Part shown: in pieces, positions 43,146 through 60,560 of the stretch
How the letters are laid out: each line of letters starts with the position of its first letter
Numbering within the stretch: the first letter of the stretch is position 1
Origin: Datnioides undecimradiatus
Lineage: Eukaryota; Chordata; Actinopteri; Lobotiformes; Datnioididae
Assembly (NCBI GenBank): GCA_008933995.1
Contig: WARS01000046.1
Location: forward strand, 6,496,026 to 6,560,025
DNA length: 64,000 nt
Direction of reading: 5' to 3'
Position numbers and translations under genes: made by a program
Notes under the pieces: model-generated
The model's database searches: none
The model's input: only the letters and a program-made list of their open reading frames with translations
What the model was told of the DNA's origin: nothing

Positions 43146-43360
43146 TACACTGTTGCCCGTAAAGTTGGAATAAAATATTTTTTTACTCTTCTCATCAAAT
43201 GATTGTGACAGTGTGATTTATTCTTGGTAGATAAAGTGTATATCTTGTCAAAACTCCTTATTACACCTGGTCAAAAGTGATTACTGATGTGTATACATGG
43301 GAATAAAAAGAGGAATGTGTCTGAAAACAAAATGATTCCAACTTTATGGGCAACAGTGTA
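43146..43360. mobile_element. Tc1/mariner-type MITE (211 bp) with TA target duplication
   Basis: The element spans 43148-43358. Its 24-bp terminal inverted repeats start CACTGTTGCCCGTAAAGTTG on the left and CACTGTTGCCCATAAAGTTG (read inward) on the right, 23 of 24 identical. It is bounded by TA at 43146-43147 and 43359-43360, the Tc1/mariner target. The short AT-rich interior has no transposase, so it is a non-autonomous copy. The high repeat identity suggests a fairly recent insertion. Confidence 0.88.
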
Positions 43361-46599
<3,239 letters not shown>

Positions 46600-46600
<1 letters not shown>

Positions 46601-47260
46601 GCTCATTAGGAGGTGAGGGCTGGACAGACTTAACCTAATTCCTCAATATCCCCTCCACCTACAGTATGTTAGTCCCTGTAGAAATGTCAAACAAAACTAA
46701 GCACTGCTTCTGATGGGCCCCAAAATGACTCCTAACTGGCGTCACATCCAGCCTAAATGCCAAAACAATCAGACGGCTCGTAATTCCCTCTGGGTTGGTA
46801 AAACAAGCTTCCCTCCCTGCTGTGCCCAGGGTAGCCACGCTCTGTTTATTTACCTGCTTTCTAACGTGCATGCCAGCTTGTTAATTGGGTTTAGGGGTCA
46901 ATAAAGGGGTAATAGCTTTGACTTTAATGGGAACCAAAGAAAGAAAGAATCACTGTGCTCTGATTTTAATTGGAGCTTAAAACAAAACAAGAAGAAATTA
47001 TATTAATATTTAATGATTGGATGGAATGGATCAGTATATTTTCTATTTTTCTGTTATAACAAATGATGCATTGCTTATTTTCTGGGTTATTACAATATGA
47101 AATCATTTGAAAAATAGCATCATCTTGACCCCGTGATTACATAATAGAAGCAATTAGCATTGCCAATTAGCATCTCTATGCTTGAGAGGCTGCTATTGCC
47201 CTCTCCAGAGAGACGGGCAAACAACACAGGGTAATTATCCTCCATTAGTGCATTTGTTTT
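46600..47260. promoter_or_regulatory. candidate conserved non-coding block with paired homeodomain words
   Basis: Complex, TAAT/ATTA-rich sequence without simple repeats. It includes CAATTAGCATTGCCAATTAG at 47151-47170, a doubled CAATTAG spaced by 13 bp, followed by CATCTC. The character is typical of vertebrate developmental enhancers, but conservation could not be tested. Confidence 0.35.
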
Positions 47261-47899
47261 TACCACACGAAAAGAGAGCAGATGGAAAAAAAATTACCAA
47301 TGCGCCAACGCTGTTAAACTGCAACTGCTGTTCAAGGCTTGCTGAGCAATGATGGTTATAACCCAAGAGAAATCCCAGATAAAATTGTGGGCAATGGTTT
47401 GTGACTAGACTTGTGTGCTGTGCTACTGTACATGTGCTGCCTCTGCTTTTGACAAATGACTGCAAAGAACAAAATCAAATTAAGACATTTAAATCATGGC
47501 AATAGAAGCTCTTGTTCTGCAAAGTGTAGCATGTGCTCAGTTAAATACAACAAATAAATACAATTCCTGTTGCCCATTAGCTGAATTGTATGTGAGTCCT
47601 TTTACATCCCCAGGAAAGTGCATGATACAACATTTTGACACACAGGCAACATGAATTTGTCATTTCTTTAGCAAATGTACCCACAATTGTACTGAGCTCC
47701 ATCTTTTTTTTATCTAAACTGAAAATGTTTTTTAAACCAAAGTATGTTGAGTATTACCTGTGACTGCTGCTAACTGATAAATTACTTATTATGCACTTTG
47801 ACTTTTGTATGGATAGAATAAACAAAATACACACGTTAAGTAGTGAGCTTAAGGAAAACATTACCTAAATTACCTGGTTCACCCTTTTCCAGTCACCAT
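47261..47899 (+). other. ust intron 1, continued
   Basis: AT-rich intron DNA; no feature recognised. Confidence 0.65.
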
Positions 47900-48066
47900 C
47901 TGGCTAAGCTAACCATCTGCTGCTGACAGAGTTGTTCTTCTTATCTAATTCATCAAAAGGAGAACATGTATATTTCTAAAACGTAACTTTAATGCAAAGA
48001 CATGAGCGTGGTTTCCATCGTCTTTGGACGAGAGTGTTTCCCAAAATGGCAAACTACTCCTTTAAA
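47900..48066 (+). repeat. diverged copy of a common teleost interspersed repeat
   Basis: Carries GGCTAAGCTAACC, GACATGAGCGTGG and the end CCCAAAATGGCAAACTACTC followed by CTTTAA. These words, in this order, are familiar from a repeat scattered through many percomorph genomes. A second copy lies at 60561-60793. Recognition is from memory, not from a database. Confidence 0.5.
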
Positions 48067-51000
48067 CACTTTTATAGCCCGACTTTATGATGTAAACGTG
48101 AGTTCTGTACCACACAGCCATAAGCTTGAGTCTATTTATTTCAGCCTTTTGTACTCCATATAGTCAAGAAAACATGATCCATCATCTCAGAAGGGGGGCT
48201 GTTTTTAGGAACTCTGCGTTGTTTTTAAGGGGCTGCCAAGACACTGATGATGACTGGTTGCGGTGACTTTTATGTTAGCTCCTGTGGTGGTGTGTGAATG
48301 GGTGGGTGGCTCAGGGCCCACAGCCACTGGGTGGTACCCTGGCTGATGCTTGTTAGAAGTGACTACACATATCCCATAATTTAAAAGATCAGTGCCAAGA
48401 TAAATAGAGGTACTGTGAGAAAATTAGGTGTCCGCTTATAACATGTAAACTGAATGCCCTTCCCTAATCAGCTCTGCTCTGTTCATCCAGAAGGACAGGA
48501 CCTCTAATCTTAATCCAGGTCCTTTTATGACAGCATTAGAAACAGAATAATTGCAGTCTGCTTTGTGAGAGCTGTTGATTTTTGGGTCAGCGTTGCCCTT
48601 CCTTCCATATCTCTGTGCCCTGGTGTCGTTAGTCTTTTTGGGAAGTTTCTTTGCTTACTTTGGCAAGTGTTGAAGCACTCCACATTCCTCTGTTTATTGC
48701 CACTGAACACCCAACATGTTCAGCTGTTGTTTCCGTTCCATCGGCCACATATAGACTTGTCATCAAACAGCAGGTCTGTGTGGTCACTGAAGTCAAGCAA
48801 TTATTTTCCAATTTGATTCAACAACTGAATTCTGACTTTCGCCTCAGAGTCCGGGGTGGCAAACACATAGCCCAAAGCCAACTAATTGGTCGTTATGGGA
48901 CTTGTTAAGAGAAAACATGTTACCCAGTGGTCAGCGACATACCTTGTTCAAGGATCTCTGCCTATCTTTATTCTGAGTGGGTTTACCACAGCCCTGTCTG
49001 TTAGCCCCATTTCATGGCAATGAAAAAATATATAGAGGTTTAAAATAGCAGCCTTAAATATACGGCAGGGCAGATAGAGTGGCAATGCCCAGCCCATGTT
49101 GTTAAAACCGCTATGTGCTGGTTTGGGGAAATGTATTGCCTTGCACTTTAAAGTTTTATATAGCCTAGGTTCAGCTGGGTTGAATGCAAAAAACAGAACT
49201 CCTGCTGTTTGATAGAAACTAAGGCTATTTGCAGAAGTAATGTAACACATCAAAGTGTATCAGCACTCTGTAAAGGAACCATAGTGAATATTTTTACAGT
49301 AATAATGGGTCAAATGAGTATGTTCATATGAAAAGGTTCACTTGCTGTGAACCCACAGAAAATTGCAGTATCACCTGACTGTGCAGCCCAAGTCAGCATT
49401 TAGCTTCTTTTCACTCGCTGTAATGGTTTTTCTGGCCTTCATCTTTAGTGCTTTGGTTGATACATAAAATTCTTATCAGTGTTTTGATAAACTTGTTCAG
49501 CATCAATCTGTAGACAAAGTCAGCAACAAGTTGGTGAACTTGGTGGAGCATTTAGCAGATTAAGAGACAGATCTTTCCCTTTAGAGTTGGTGGGGACCAA
49601 AACTGAGCTAAAAGAAGAGCGAATGTAAGATAAAATTCACCAAAAACCTGATTTTTAGTAAATGTTTATGTTGGTCCATGTGGTTGCCATGTCAACTTAC
49701 AGGTGAAAAAAATATGTCATTGTTGTTTTGTCGTTTGTTTTTGCGCTGCACATTAGCTGAGGGCGTTCACATTGGCTTACCAATGATTGTGGATTTTTGT
49801 AACTTGCTTCCCCCTTTTATTCTGCTTTATTCATTAAATACTAGCTGTTGTTTTCAGCTGTAATAGTCAACAGGTTGCACTGATAATCCAAACAGTCTCT
49901 AAATGTTATTTTACCAGACACCACAGCTGAGGCCCTGGGGTGATACCAGGTGTAGGTTTTTCAAAGACATCAAAAGTTGCTTTTTTGTAAAATGATACCA
50001 AAACACAGATTATCATTTTCTGTAGCCTTCAGCCAGTGTGATTATGGGGGTTACTCATCTGCTCTGCACAGACCTGTTTGCTCCAAAAGCCCTGAACATA
50101 AAATTTGAAACACCATGTTAATTTGTCTGACTTTGTTTCAACTGTTTGTGTGCAAATGCATGTACATTCAGTATACAAAATTGAAAAACTCTCTAGTCGG
50201 TCTCTGATGAAACATAACTGGACACAAATTCAGAAAAGACCATTACATAGTGATCAAACAATGTTTCCATGAAGTCAGGAATACTGGGAAACTGTAAAAA
50301 CATGCATACACACAGTCACTTTCACACTCTTTCAGCTGTTGCTCAGCTCACATAAAAATTTTGAATTGCTTGATTGATAATATGCAAATGCTGCAAGAAA
50401 TGACTTTATACGTTCCACTTTCATTTCCCTGCACCGCAACATTTTCCTCAGTTAAGCCTAAGAGCTGGTCTGTGTTTTCACACTCCAACTTTAGGTATTT
50501 CACAAGAAACCCGCTCTTCACACAAGTTAGAAAGAATGCATTTATTTTTGTTTAGAGAAAGATGAGAAGAGTTTCTTTTTTACAGAACCACTCCACATAT
50601 CTGAAGGCCAAGCTAAATAAAGAGTAAAGCTCGAAAGATGGCATCTAACCCCTCCCAGCCCCGTGTCCAAACAAAGCCTTATGCAACAAGTCTTTACTTC
50701 TGCCTGTCACTCAGAAAATCATAACTCTGTAACTAAACCTGAAGTCTGAATCTTCTTCAGGCTCTTGTCTCAGTTACTTAGAAATGTTCACCAAAGGCTT
50801 TAACACCCTTTAGGGGGGATATAGCTGACTTATAGTTAGTATTTTTACTGTTTGCTGATGCATGATGTTGCATTGGCAGAGTTTGGATGTAAATTTGCAG
50901 AAGTTGTGTGCTCTGATTCCAATTTTTCATGATGTAAGCTATAATCTCAGTTATAAAGAGCCTCTATGGCCAAATGTGAATTTGTTACTTTTTCCTTTTC

Positions 51001-54000
51001 TTACACTAAAGACACAAAACTATTTTTAAAGCATTGCACATTAGAGAAGACATAACATCTTAATGCAGTGACTCTTCCTGTCCCTGCTGAGCACTACAGT
51101 CACTATCCTTGCCTTGTCTTGGCTGATACACATTAATGTACTGATGTCAAAATGAGGGGGTGGACTCTCTGAGGACGGCCTGAAAAGCATTTTTGAAATG
51201 TTCAGATGGAATGTGGTCGTCCCCCGTGGAAAGCAAACCTCACCTCAGCCAAATCTCACACCTCTGTCTCAAAATGTGCTCTCCTTCACTGAAACCCACC
51301 TTTGTCTCCCTCCGCCTGCCTCTCTGTCTTTCTTTCCCCTCAACACACGACTTTTATGTGAAGACGGGAGTGCAAAATGTGACTGACAGGCCTAAAAAAA
51401 GTGAGGTTTAGTGCTAAAATCCACATCTTTCCATCACCTGTCACACTTATGAACTCATCTGGGTCTTTTCATTTTTCATCAAATTTACCCCCCTAGATCC
51501 TTCAGCTGCTTAAGCCGCAGCCGAGATGAACTGTAGTACTGTAGCGGTGCTAAGCTGCAACCATAACACTGTACAAATGTTCTGGTCTATTGGAGAAACC
51601 ACATTTTCCAGATGTTTTGTAGAGACATCTCAAGTGAAAGCAACACTGTCCAAAGTTAACAAAGTCTTTATCCAAAAACTCACAAACAAATGCCCAGCTT
51701 CCAAGAACTTGTTCTTTTTCCCATCCTGGTCAAGACTGAGGTTGAGTCTGTATTGTCGGCAGGGGATTGGTTCAGCAGAGAAGTGATCGGGCGGGGTTAG
51801 TGGTGTTGTATGAATGTAAACCCACAACAGTACACTAGTATCTCTTCAGCCTTTAACAAGAGGTCAGAGGTCATGTTAGAACCTCAGATAAACCCAGCTT
51901 GAGGTTAAATGGGTAACTGTAGTTTGGGGTTTATTCTTAAACACACAGTGTTGCTACGCCCCTTGAAAAGCCATCAGTTGTCTGGCCTGGTTCACTGGCC
52001 CAGATCCTGGTTGTGTAGTGTTTCCACTGGTCTGGCCCAGACAACCTTGCCTGCCTCTTGGCCCATCAGCACCTTGCTTGCTGCACCAGTCTGGCTTGGA
52101 CTGGACCGAATTTGTGCCAGTTGGACCCGTCTGTCCTGTAAATCCATCCATCACTCTGCTGAAAGCTGCTCTAATTCTTTACCACAAATTCTCACCCTGA
52201 GAATCACCACACTTTTTGTCCCTTTCTGTCTTTCTAACTCCCTCTCTCTCTGATGCCATCTGTTCCTCTGCCACTTTCTCCCTCTACATCTTCCTGCCGT
52301 GTATCTCCTCTCACCACACTGTATTCTTTTTCCTCTCCTCCTCCCGTCTCCTCTCCTGCAAGTCTGCAAAAAACTTCCACTTAAATTCTTTCCTGGACAG
52401 CAAACTCTGAGCGAACAGATGCAGCCTCTGTGTTGTCCTACGCACTGCAGTGGACATGTATCACGCACGCACACACACACACACTCACACACACACATAG
52501 ACACAGCCATGCCACTGTGTGCGTTGGCTGTGTTATTGCCAGCTGGAACGCTTGCGTCTCTAATCACTACATGCAGTTCCATTACATACTCAACCGCAGG
52601 ATTTCAAAACCACTGTTTCTCTGAGCTGTCCCGTGTCTTCTTCCATCCATTCGCGTGCCCATTCATGTGCATGTGTTACTGTTTATGGATATGTTATCTG
52701 CGAGAGACAAGAGTTTATCCACCCAAGTGTAAACAAGCATCATCATGTCAGCAATTCCATATTCGTGTCCAGGTGCTGTTATGCTTGTGTATTACAACCA
52801 CCTTTGATATGAAAACTTTGTGTACACATTGCAGTCTCTTAAAACTAGTTGTAAATTTGGTGGCTTATTTCACAGACTTATAATCTGTTGGTGCAGGTAG
52901 CTGCTGTTTCACTGTCTGAGGGAACACATAGATAGAGATAAAAGACCTTGAATACTGAGCCTTTGGAGATTATCAGTGAATGTTATGGTCCATTTCCATC
53001 AGTCAGACTTTTTATCTGTAATTTTCTTTGTCCTTTTTAACGGCCCCTGCTCTTCATAGACTCTAAAAACAAACAAAGTTTCTTAAGGGAAGCTAACCAC
53101 AAAATTGGAAGCCAACATCATCCATCTTTCTCATGCAAGTGTCTTCGAACTTCTGCCCTAGACTCTGAAGATGACTCTAACAACTTGTCTGTCTCTCTCC
53201 TACTTGTATGTTTCATAACAGTTTGTACGCATCTTATGCAGCTTAGTGTCAGCTTGTGTATAATTAGCCGTTCTGTTCTAATGAGGTGTTTCTGTAGGGC
53301 TGGAGGGAACCGCTGACCGCTAGCTAGCGTAGCCTAGCCCACATTGCTAAATTAAAGAGAGCTCGATCTTCAAGGCCACGCTTAGCTGTAGCCTGCACTC
53401 ACACACAGCAGCCCAGTGCACTTTACTGAGTAGTAAACATACGAAACATTCGGGAAAAAAAGGAACATCAGGAACAACTAAATTTTGTTTATTTCTGGTG
53501 TTATGATGCACCATGTTGGAATTATATGTCTGGTGTTTCCTGTTAGTGTAGCTAAACAAAAGAATCCAACACTGAAATCCTTCCAGTGAACTCCAATGAC
53601 CACAATCCATTACATGTATACAGCAGTATGTGGATGTTATTAGAAGGAAGTGTGGAATCCTTGAATTTGCATTAGTCGTATTTTTAACAAAACACAAAGT
53701 AAGTGAGAAAAGAGATTTCTAATATTTCTTTTAAATTGTAAAGTAAACATAGGAATACGGTAATGCAAAAATATTTATTAATTATCACCAGTACATTAAT
53801 ATGTATACTGCATTTATTTTGCTGTGGGTTTAGGTGGAGCTCTTGTTTAACTTTTTATATACAATAATAATTTGGCTTACATCTTTAATTTTGTCTAAAT
53901 TGTACGCAAAATGATCTGCAAACGTCTTCTTCTCTCCCCCACAAACAAACTCAGTGATTAAAAACAGTAAAAACAATGAATAAAGCAGTTTAATTTTAAA

Positions 54001-55280
54001 AATCAGTTTTCTCTGAAGCCATTGGCTGGGCACAGTACGTCTGGGAGAGGCAGAGCATTTGCTGAGCTTGTTTCTCTGAGTTACGATACACATACGATAG
54101 ACATTGATTGGCTAAATCAGTTAAAATAAAGGTGTGTTAAAATGATCAAGATCTGTATTGTCAATTTATGACCTGCCAATGGGATATGATGCCATTGACA
54201 ATGAAGTTGCACCGTTGCAACAGCAGAAGTAAGAGCAGCATCAATCAGGCAGTAGACGCGTACAGCAATGGAACAGACTGTTGAATTTACTGATTTGTCC
54301 TGTTTGGAAAATCAAGGATCATGTAAGTACACAAGTCGGCAAAATATATAAAAATGGTCTTGTCATTTTTGGCATTTTTAAAGCAGAGATGTTGCATATA
54401 ATATCTTAAGTGGAGAGACACACATTGTTCAGTCACATATGTGTGAGTAACATATGTTTAAATAGCCTGTGGTGTACAAGCTGCTGCCTGTCTATTTATA
54501 AGAGTAAAGGATCCCCATGGGTTGGTCTAAATAAAGGGGTTGATAGACCAGCAGAACCTGGGCCCATGTCGATTATTCTCCCCACAAAACAACTCCCAGA
54601 TTTCCAGGCTATGTTGCCCTGCAGAGATGGAAAGCCGCACAACTCGATCCAGGCTTTCCAGGAGCTTGTGTGTCCTGGTTTTGTGTTTTGGAATGTAAAA
54701 TGCTTTTCCGGGCATCAGGTAGAAGAGTAGACTGTCCTCCTCTGCATTGTTACCTCATTAGCCGATGTCCTTTACTTTTTGACTCCCTTTATCTCTTCTC
54801 TCCCCCTCTTTATCTTTGCCTTTTCCTTTAATCCCTCTCACAATGTCATCTCACAGACTGGAGTCTTAATGAGTGGGACAGAATCTTGCTTGTGTATTTA
54901 TAGGCAGAGCTAAAAGCAACATGACACATTGATTACAGGCCAGCGCAGACTGTCTGAGTTCGTGAACTGTGAGCAGCAGCACATGGACAAAAATGACCAC
55001 AGATACAGCTGGACAAATGCATGCGTAGCGCCTGTGTGTGGTTCAGTGCTGACGTCTCTAGAATGCCAATGACATATTGAGGTTTCAAATGTAACTTGCA
55101 TCAAGCTCAAACTAAACCAATACATTTAAAATTGGCTGTGGATACGGTATAGTTTTTGTAGAGCAATCTGCTGTAGTTTCTTACTGTCCGCACCATCTCA
55201 ATATTCAATGCAGTGTTCATTTTTCACACCTACTTTGTAAAAAAAAAAAGTGCAAAAACTCGATTTAGGCATGCCAGTCA
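48067..55280 (+). other. ust intron 1, middle part (7 kb)
   Basis: No ust exon, other gene or clear element seen. There is a pyrimidine-rich stretch at about 52190-52380, (CA)n at 52464-52498, and a GCTAGCTAGC palindrome at about 53320. Short open frames are chance. Confidence 0.6.
52464..52498. repeat. (CA)n microsatellite, one interruption
   Basis: A CA run broken by a CTC. Confidence 0.95.
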
Positions 55281-55289
55281 GAGACCATG

Positions 55290-55570
55290 AATGAATGAGC
55301 ACCATTCAAAGCCAGATTCCCCGACCGCGATTGAGGGTTAATCATCATAGCTGCCCTCAAATGACAATGAGCTGCCCGTCAGATGGTGTTTATGAATGAA
55401 AGCTAGTTATTTCTCTCTCTGTGAGCTAGTGTTTGGCATGAATTTGAAGCCGTGCCCACGTTTCCGAGAGGCCAGTCAAGGGTGAGAGAGTTTCCCTCAC
55501 CTTAACACCGCCGAGCTCCACCAGTCCCGTATTAGCATGAATCAACAGCATCTGCGTGTGGATGCCATGT
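55290..55570. promoter_or_regulatory. candidate conserved non-coding block
   Basis: Complex sequence of mixed composition between poly(A) and a GT tract. It includes GGGTTAATCATCATAGC and GTTTATGAATGAAAGC words. By-eye call only. Confidence 0.22.
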
Positions 55571-57260
55571 TTGTTTGCCTCTGCCTCGCATGCATGCGTA
55601 CAGTCGCTATGTATACGTGTGTGGGAGAGCAAAAGAGGAGTGTGTGTGTGTGTGTGTGTGTGTGTGTCGGGCTCAGCAGGGTGTCTGTTGGAAGAGTGCA
55701 GCACAGGGTTTCAGTGTGTTGCCTCTAACCAAGATGTGATATACTATGCAACCCTGCCTTAACGCAGCGGAGGCAGAGGGCGACTCAGCACCTTCAAGAC
55801 TTCCTCTGCCTCTGAAAAGAGAAACAGAGAAGGGCTACACTTGGCACTCTGCTGGTACTGTAAGGAAACCAACTTTATGAAGAAAATGAGCTTCCTAATG
55901 ACCCATAATAGGTGTATATTTCTTCATCACTTCGCCTTTAGAGCTTGTGGTTTTGGTTTGGGTGCCAGGGAAGTGCCGGACCAAAAAGCACGGGAGTGGG
56001 CGAAGCTTACTTACTGCTCTCAAGCCTACTGTGCATGTGTTGTGACAAAACAATTAAACAAATGGCTCAGAGGCAAGTAATTGTTGTTGCCTGTGCAACC
56101 TACATTTTTGGGCAACAAAAAATTCACATATTTTTGCTGAAAGATAAAAATCAAACCACTGGGCAATTACTTAGAGAGTGCTCTGTTTTAGTGTTCTTTT
56201 CCTTCTGTTTTTATCAGCAATGGGACAAAAACTGCTTGGTCACTGTACCGCAAGTGAGTTTCAGACACATTAAACTTCACCTTAATGAGAAAAGTTGTCT
56301 TGAAGTGCTTTAAATGTGGCTGTTTTGGGATTTACTATGTTTCTCACAACATGTAGGTCAAGTGATGTTAACTTTAAGGAGAGAAACTGTGGTGACAAAA
56401 ATAGCATGCACTTCCTCTTTTTCTCAAGTTGGATCATAGTTCATGCTTCTCTGTGTCACAAAGTCAGATTGTGTGAATCAGTTGTCTGAACTAACTGGTT
56501 CATGTATTTGTGTTTTGTCAAGCACCTACAAAAAAACAGTGTCCTGGATTTTTCACAGATGTAAAATTCAACTGCCTCAGACTGTTATGCACCCTGAGCA
56601 TGAATCAACCTAGAGGTCTGTAACTAGACTTCCTCAGTCAAGTTACTTCAAATCTTTACATCATTACATCTGGTTTTAAAAGTAATGCTCTTTCATTCCC
56701 ACTTATCCTGTTGTTGTTTTATACATTGGGATTCGATTATTATGGATGGTTCACTTTCAGATCGTACCTTTTAAATTTGATTCATGATGATGGTGGATTG
56801 ATTTTAAAATGCCCTGATTGTTACTGCAGTCTGTAGCCCGTTTCAAAGACTCCATCTATAAATACTCTTCTTCTGTTCTTGGAAGTGTGAGCTGCCATCT
56901 GTTGTTTATTGCTCGGTTGTTGCTCTTTGCTCTCTTTCTGGCCACTGTGGTCCAGTGAAGTGCCAAACGCCTGTCACTGCATTATCACCAAACTGTTCAA
57001 ACATTGTCACTCCATTTAGACTGTTCACTTCAGTTAAATAAAACATTTTTATTTGAGTCAGGGTGCTTTGTAGTGTAGACAGTAAACATGTTTTTGATTA
57101 TGCAAGCGCGATATGTGATACCTCAACTGTTATTTGAAAAGTTTGTTAAAGTTGTCCTCCTCACTGGCGCAGATCACCGTCACCGTCATGTGCACAACAC
57201 ATGGCAAATGCACTTTCCTTGGCACCTGATGAGGGCAGGGAAAAAGTAACGTGTTAGGAA
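55571..57260 (+). other. ust intron 1, continued
   Basis: Apart from the GT tract, no feature recognised. Confidence 0.6.
55641..55667. repeat. (GT)n microsatellite
   Basis: An uninterrupted GT run. Confidence 0.96.
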
Positions 57261-57265
57261 GTGTG

Positions 57266-57268
<3 letters not shown>

Positions 57269-57296
<28 letters not shown>
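57269..57296. repeat. (GT)n microsatellite
   Basis: The GT arm of a GT/CA inverted pair with the tract at 57407-57538. Confidence 0.96.
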
Positions 57297-57299
<3 letters not shown>

Positions 57300-57406
57300 G
57301 TGTTTCAGGAGGCACTATGGTGATGTCATGGGGTACAAGGTGGTCTGCTGCAGACGCACATCCTGTGGCTTCTGGTAACGGGCACTGTAAAATGTCCTTG
57401 CACACT

Positions 57407-57538
<132 letters not shown>

Positions 57539-57662
57539 CTTTTTCTCACATGCACACACAAATCCAAACCTTTTGCTCACTGTATTTGCTATCATTGTCT
57601 TCACACACAAACCTACACACTGTGCATGCAGTAAAATGTTTAAACTACAAGTGTGCATGTAT

Positions 57663-57686
57663 CACACACACACACACACACACACA
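57663..57686. repeat. (CA)n microsatellite
   Basis: A third CA tract in the same 420 bp. Confidence 0.95.
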
Positions 57687-57699
57687 GCCTTGTGCACGC

Positions 57700-60560
57700 A
57701 TATCCTGAAAGAGCACAAAACAAGGGCGAGGCAGCGTCATGGTCCAGTGGCGGTCTAACCTGGCACTGACCAGCACTACAGACCAAGATGGAGCCTGACA
57801 GCAGTTTCCGTCAAATGAGTATTTATGTAACAGATGATCGAGGCATGGAGGCCAGAGCTCTGCTACCATCCACTTTACAATTATTGAGAGGTTTGGGGTT
57901 CCACAGACTCTGGTTATAGATGTGAAAGCACACACATATAGAAATGCATATATGTGTAATATATAAAGTGCTACATGTACAGATATTTAAAATGTTTTTT
58001 TAGAGCGCATGTAATAAATTACTGCACACGGAAGCATTAGTGCGCTGGCAACAAGATTGCATCTGCAGAGCACAGATGGGTATGGAAAACAGTCAGAAGT
58101 GGAGAGGGAGAGTCATGGTTTGGAAGAGATTAATTCTTCCAAAGTACTAATTAGGTAAGAAGAATATAACCCAAATATGATTATAATGATGATGTATTAG
58201 GTGAATTAAAGTATAGCAATTATCTCATTGAAATTAATCCTTGTTTGAACACTTGTGGAAAACTCTCTGGCGTATCTGGCTTCATTCCTGGTCTGACTTC
58301 CTGTCAGCATTGAGCAGAAACAATTCTGACCCTGGTTACTGACTGTATTTGACTGTGTATGGCAATTTACAGTGAATGTATATATTTATCAAATTTCCAT
58401 TGCTGCACATATGTTTGGGGTTTACTTTGGGGGCAGCTTGCCTTCTTTGTTATAATGTTTTTTTCTCCCGTTGATGCACTGTAGCATATCTATTTTTGCT
58501 GTCATGGAGGCTGATTTTACACTTTATTTGGCCAACTATGAGTGTACTTTTTTTACAGTCAATAGGAGACATGAATAGAAATTGTTCCTCAAATGATGAT
58601 AATGATATTTTTGTTATGTAGCTTGTGGTTCAAATACTTTACTCTTTCAGAATTCATGTTTAGCCCGTTTTATGTCTCTGCCCTGGAGAGTGTTTTTTTT
58701 AAATGTAACAGCATTAAAGAATGGAAATTTTGGTTTTGCATAGAAACATATTGTAGCATAGTTTTGTTTGACAAAAGAAAAACATGATTTAAACCACTTT
58801 TCAAATAATGTGTGTAAGTTAAAGTGAGATTTTGAACCATTTGATAGATTAGATGGATAAAGAACACCTGGGAGTGGTCATCTGTTTTGTTAATTGACAG
58901 CCAGTGATATCGCTTGACCGTTATATGCTGTGATGTTATACGCTTTGCCTGGAATGGATCATCTCTCTGCTGAAATCACACCTTTATGTGTCGAACAGAA
59001 CAGTGTAACAGTCCCATAAAGGTCCATTGTTGGGGCCCATGAGAAAAGTAGCACGCTTCAAAGCACCACAGTCACACATTGTGTGGAGCTCTCGCTTTTT
59101 TCCCCCTGTGGAAATATTTTATGACATGGTCTCAGTTTTGACAAGGCTATCCAAAAAGCTATTACAACTACCCAACTTTTTCTGGACCATAAGGCTCTCA
59201 TTCCATTCCATCATTGCAGCTGAGCATCGCTCCTCTGTCTCCTTCTGTCCTTTATCATCTGCTGTCTTTATTTTTCTCTCTCTCCTCCCTCCTCTCTTCT
59301 GTCCCTCACTCCAGTGTGAGACTTAGCACCACACAGGCTCTCTTTATGCAGTCTGTTTGTTCTGCAGGGCCAAGCTGCAGCACGGTCCTCGCCGTGCTCG
59401 CCGGTGAGCAAACTCTGATTAGGGCTGCTGCTACTGCTGCTGCAGAGACAAGATGTTGGTTCTGAGATGTGGGACGTCATAATCAATAACTCCTCTATTT
59501 GTGAATATTAGACTCACACATGGTTGACACATACACACGCGGACAAACACATTGTTATGATTAAAGTTCTGTCATTGCTTTTAACAATATACAGAGGAAT
59601 GCATGTATCTCCTGCCATCACCCATAAGAAAAGGGTCTTTCTCACAGCTGGTTGAGCCCCAGAGCCAACACTTCCTGTCAGGAAGCAATAAAATCCCATC
59701 ACACTCCAGGCAGTGCACTGCTTTATCATTATAGCCCTTAATCATCACTTTGTGTTCTGTATAAGTTCCTAATTTCATTACATTTCACAAATAATCACTA
59801 GTTATCATTAGACAGACCAACAACTACTTTGGTATTTTTTCAATAAGTGCTGCGTTTACTTCAGTCTTCTTGTGCGTGTGTGTCACTGCACATACGGTAT
59901 ATAAAGCACTTCTATCTATGTGTGTGCATGAATCTGTGCTTCCTGGTGGAATCATTATGTTTTTCTCTGTTGAAGGGATTTCAGGCCATTGAGGAAGCTT
60001 TCGCTGCCAGATAGTGCAATTCATCTTCCTCTGCTGACCTCCGCAGAGGGCTCACAAACTGATTTGATAAAAATTTGTTCCTGTTTCCCCTCTTGCCGTC
60101 TCTCACTGTTCCCCTCTCTGGTATCTCCCCCCTGACTTTCTTTCTTTTCATTTCCTCACTGTGCTGTAGATTATCGCAGCTGTTTTTCCTGAATCTGTTT
60201 CTTCTGTCACATGACAAACCCAGAGGAATTTGGTTCTCTGTAGTAATTCACTAGCTTTCTGATTCCCCACTTCATATGGTACTCTTTGTCTTCCCTCCTC
60301 ACTCCATTGCCCCCATTCTGCCTCTTTCCTTTTTTCCATCTAGAACTTCATTCACACCCCCACACGGAGTTTCACGGGGTGCGGGGCAGCAGGTGATTTA
60401 CATAGCACTAAAAATTCTACATGTGTGCAGGAACGTGTGTCTGCAGGCGTGTATGCTGTTTCTATCCTCTAATTTAGGATATCAGTTATTTGCTTTATTA
60501 AAAAAAAAAGACCTGTCCCATGTTTATATGGTTAAAATAAAACTAAAGTCAGCAGTTTTG
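57700..60560 (+). other. ust intron 1, continued
   Basis: No exon. The part at about 58020-58270 is complex and TAAT-rich (for example ACTAATTAGGTAAG near 58146) and may be regulatory. The remainder has nothing recognised. Confidence 0.55.
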
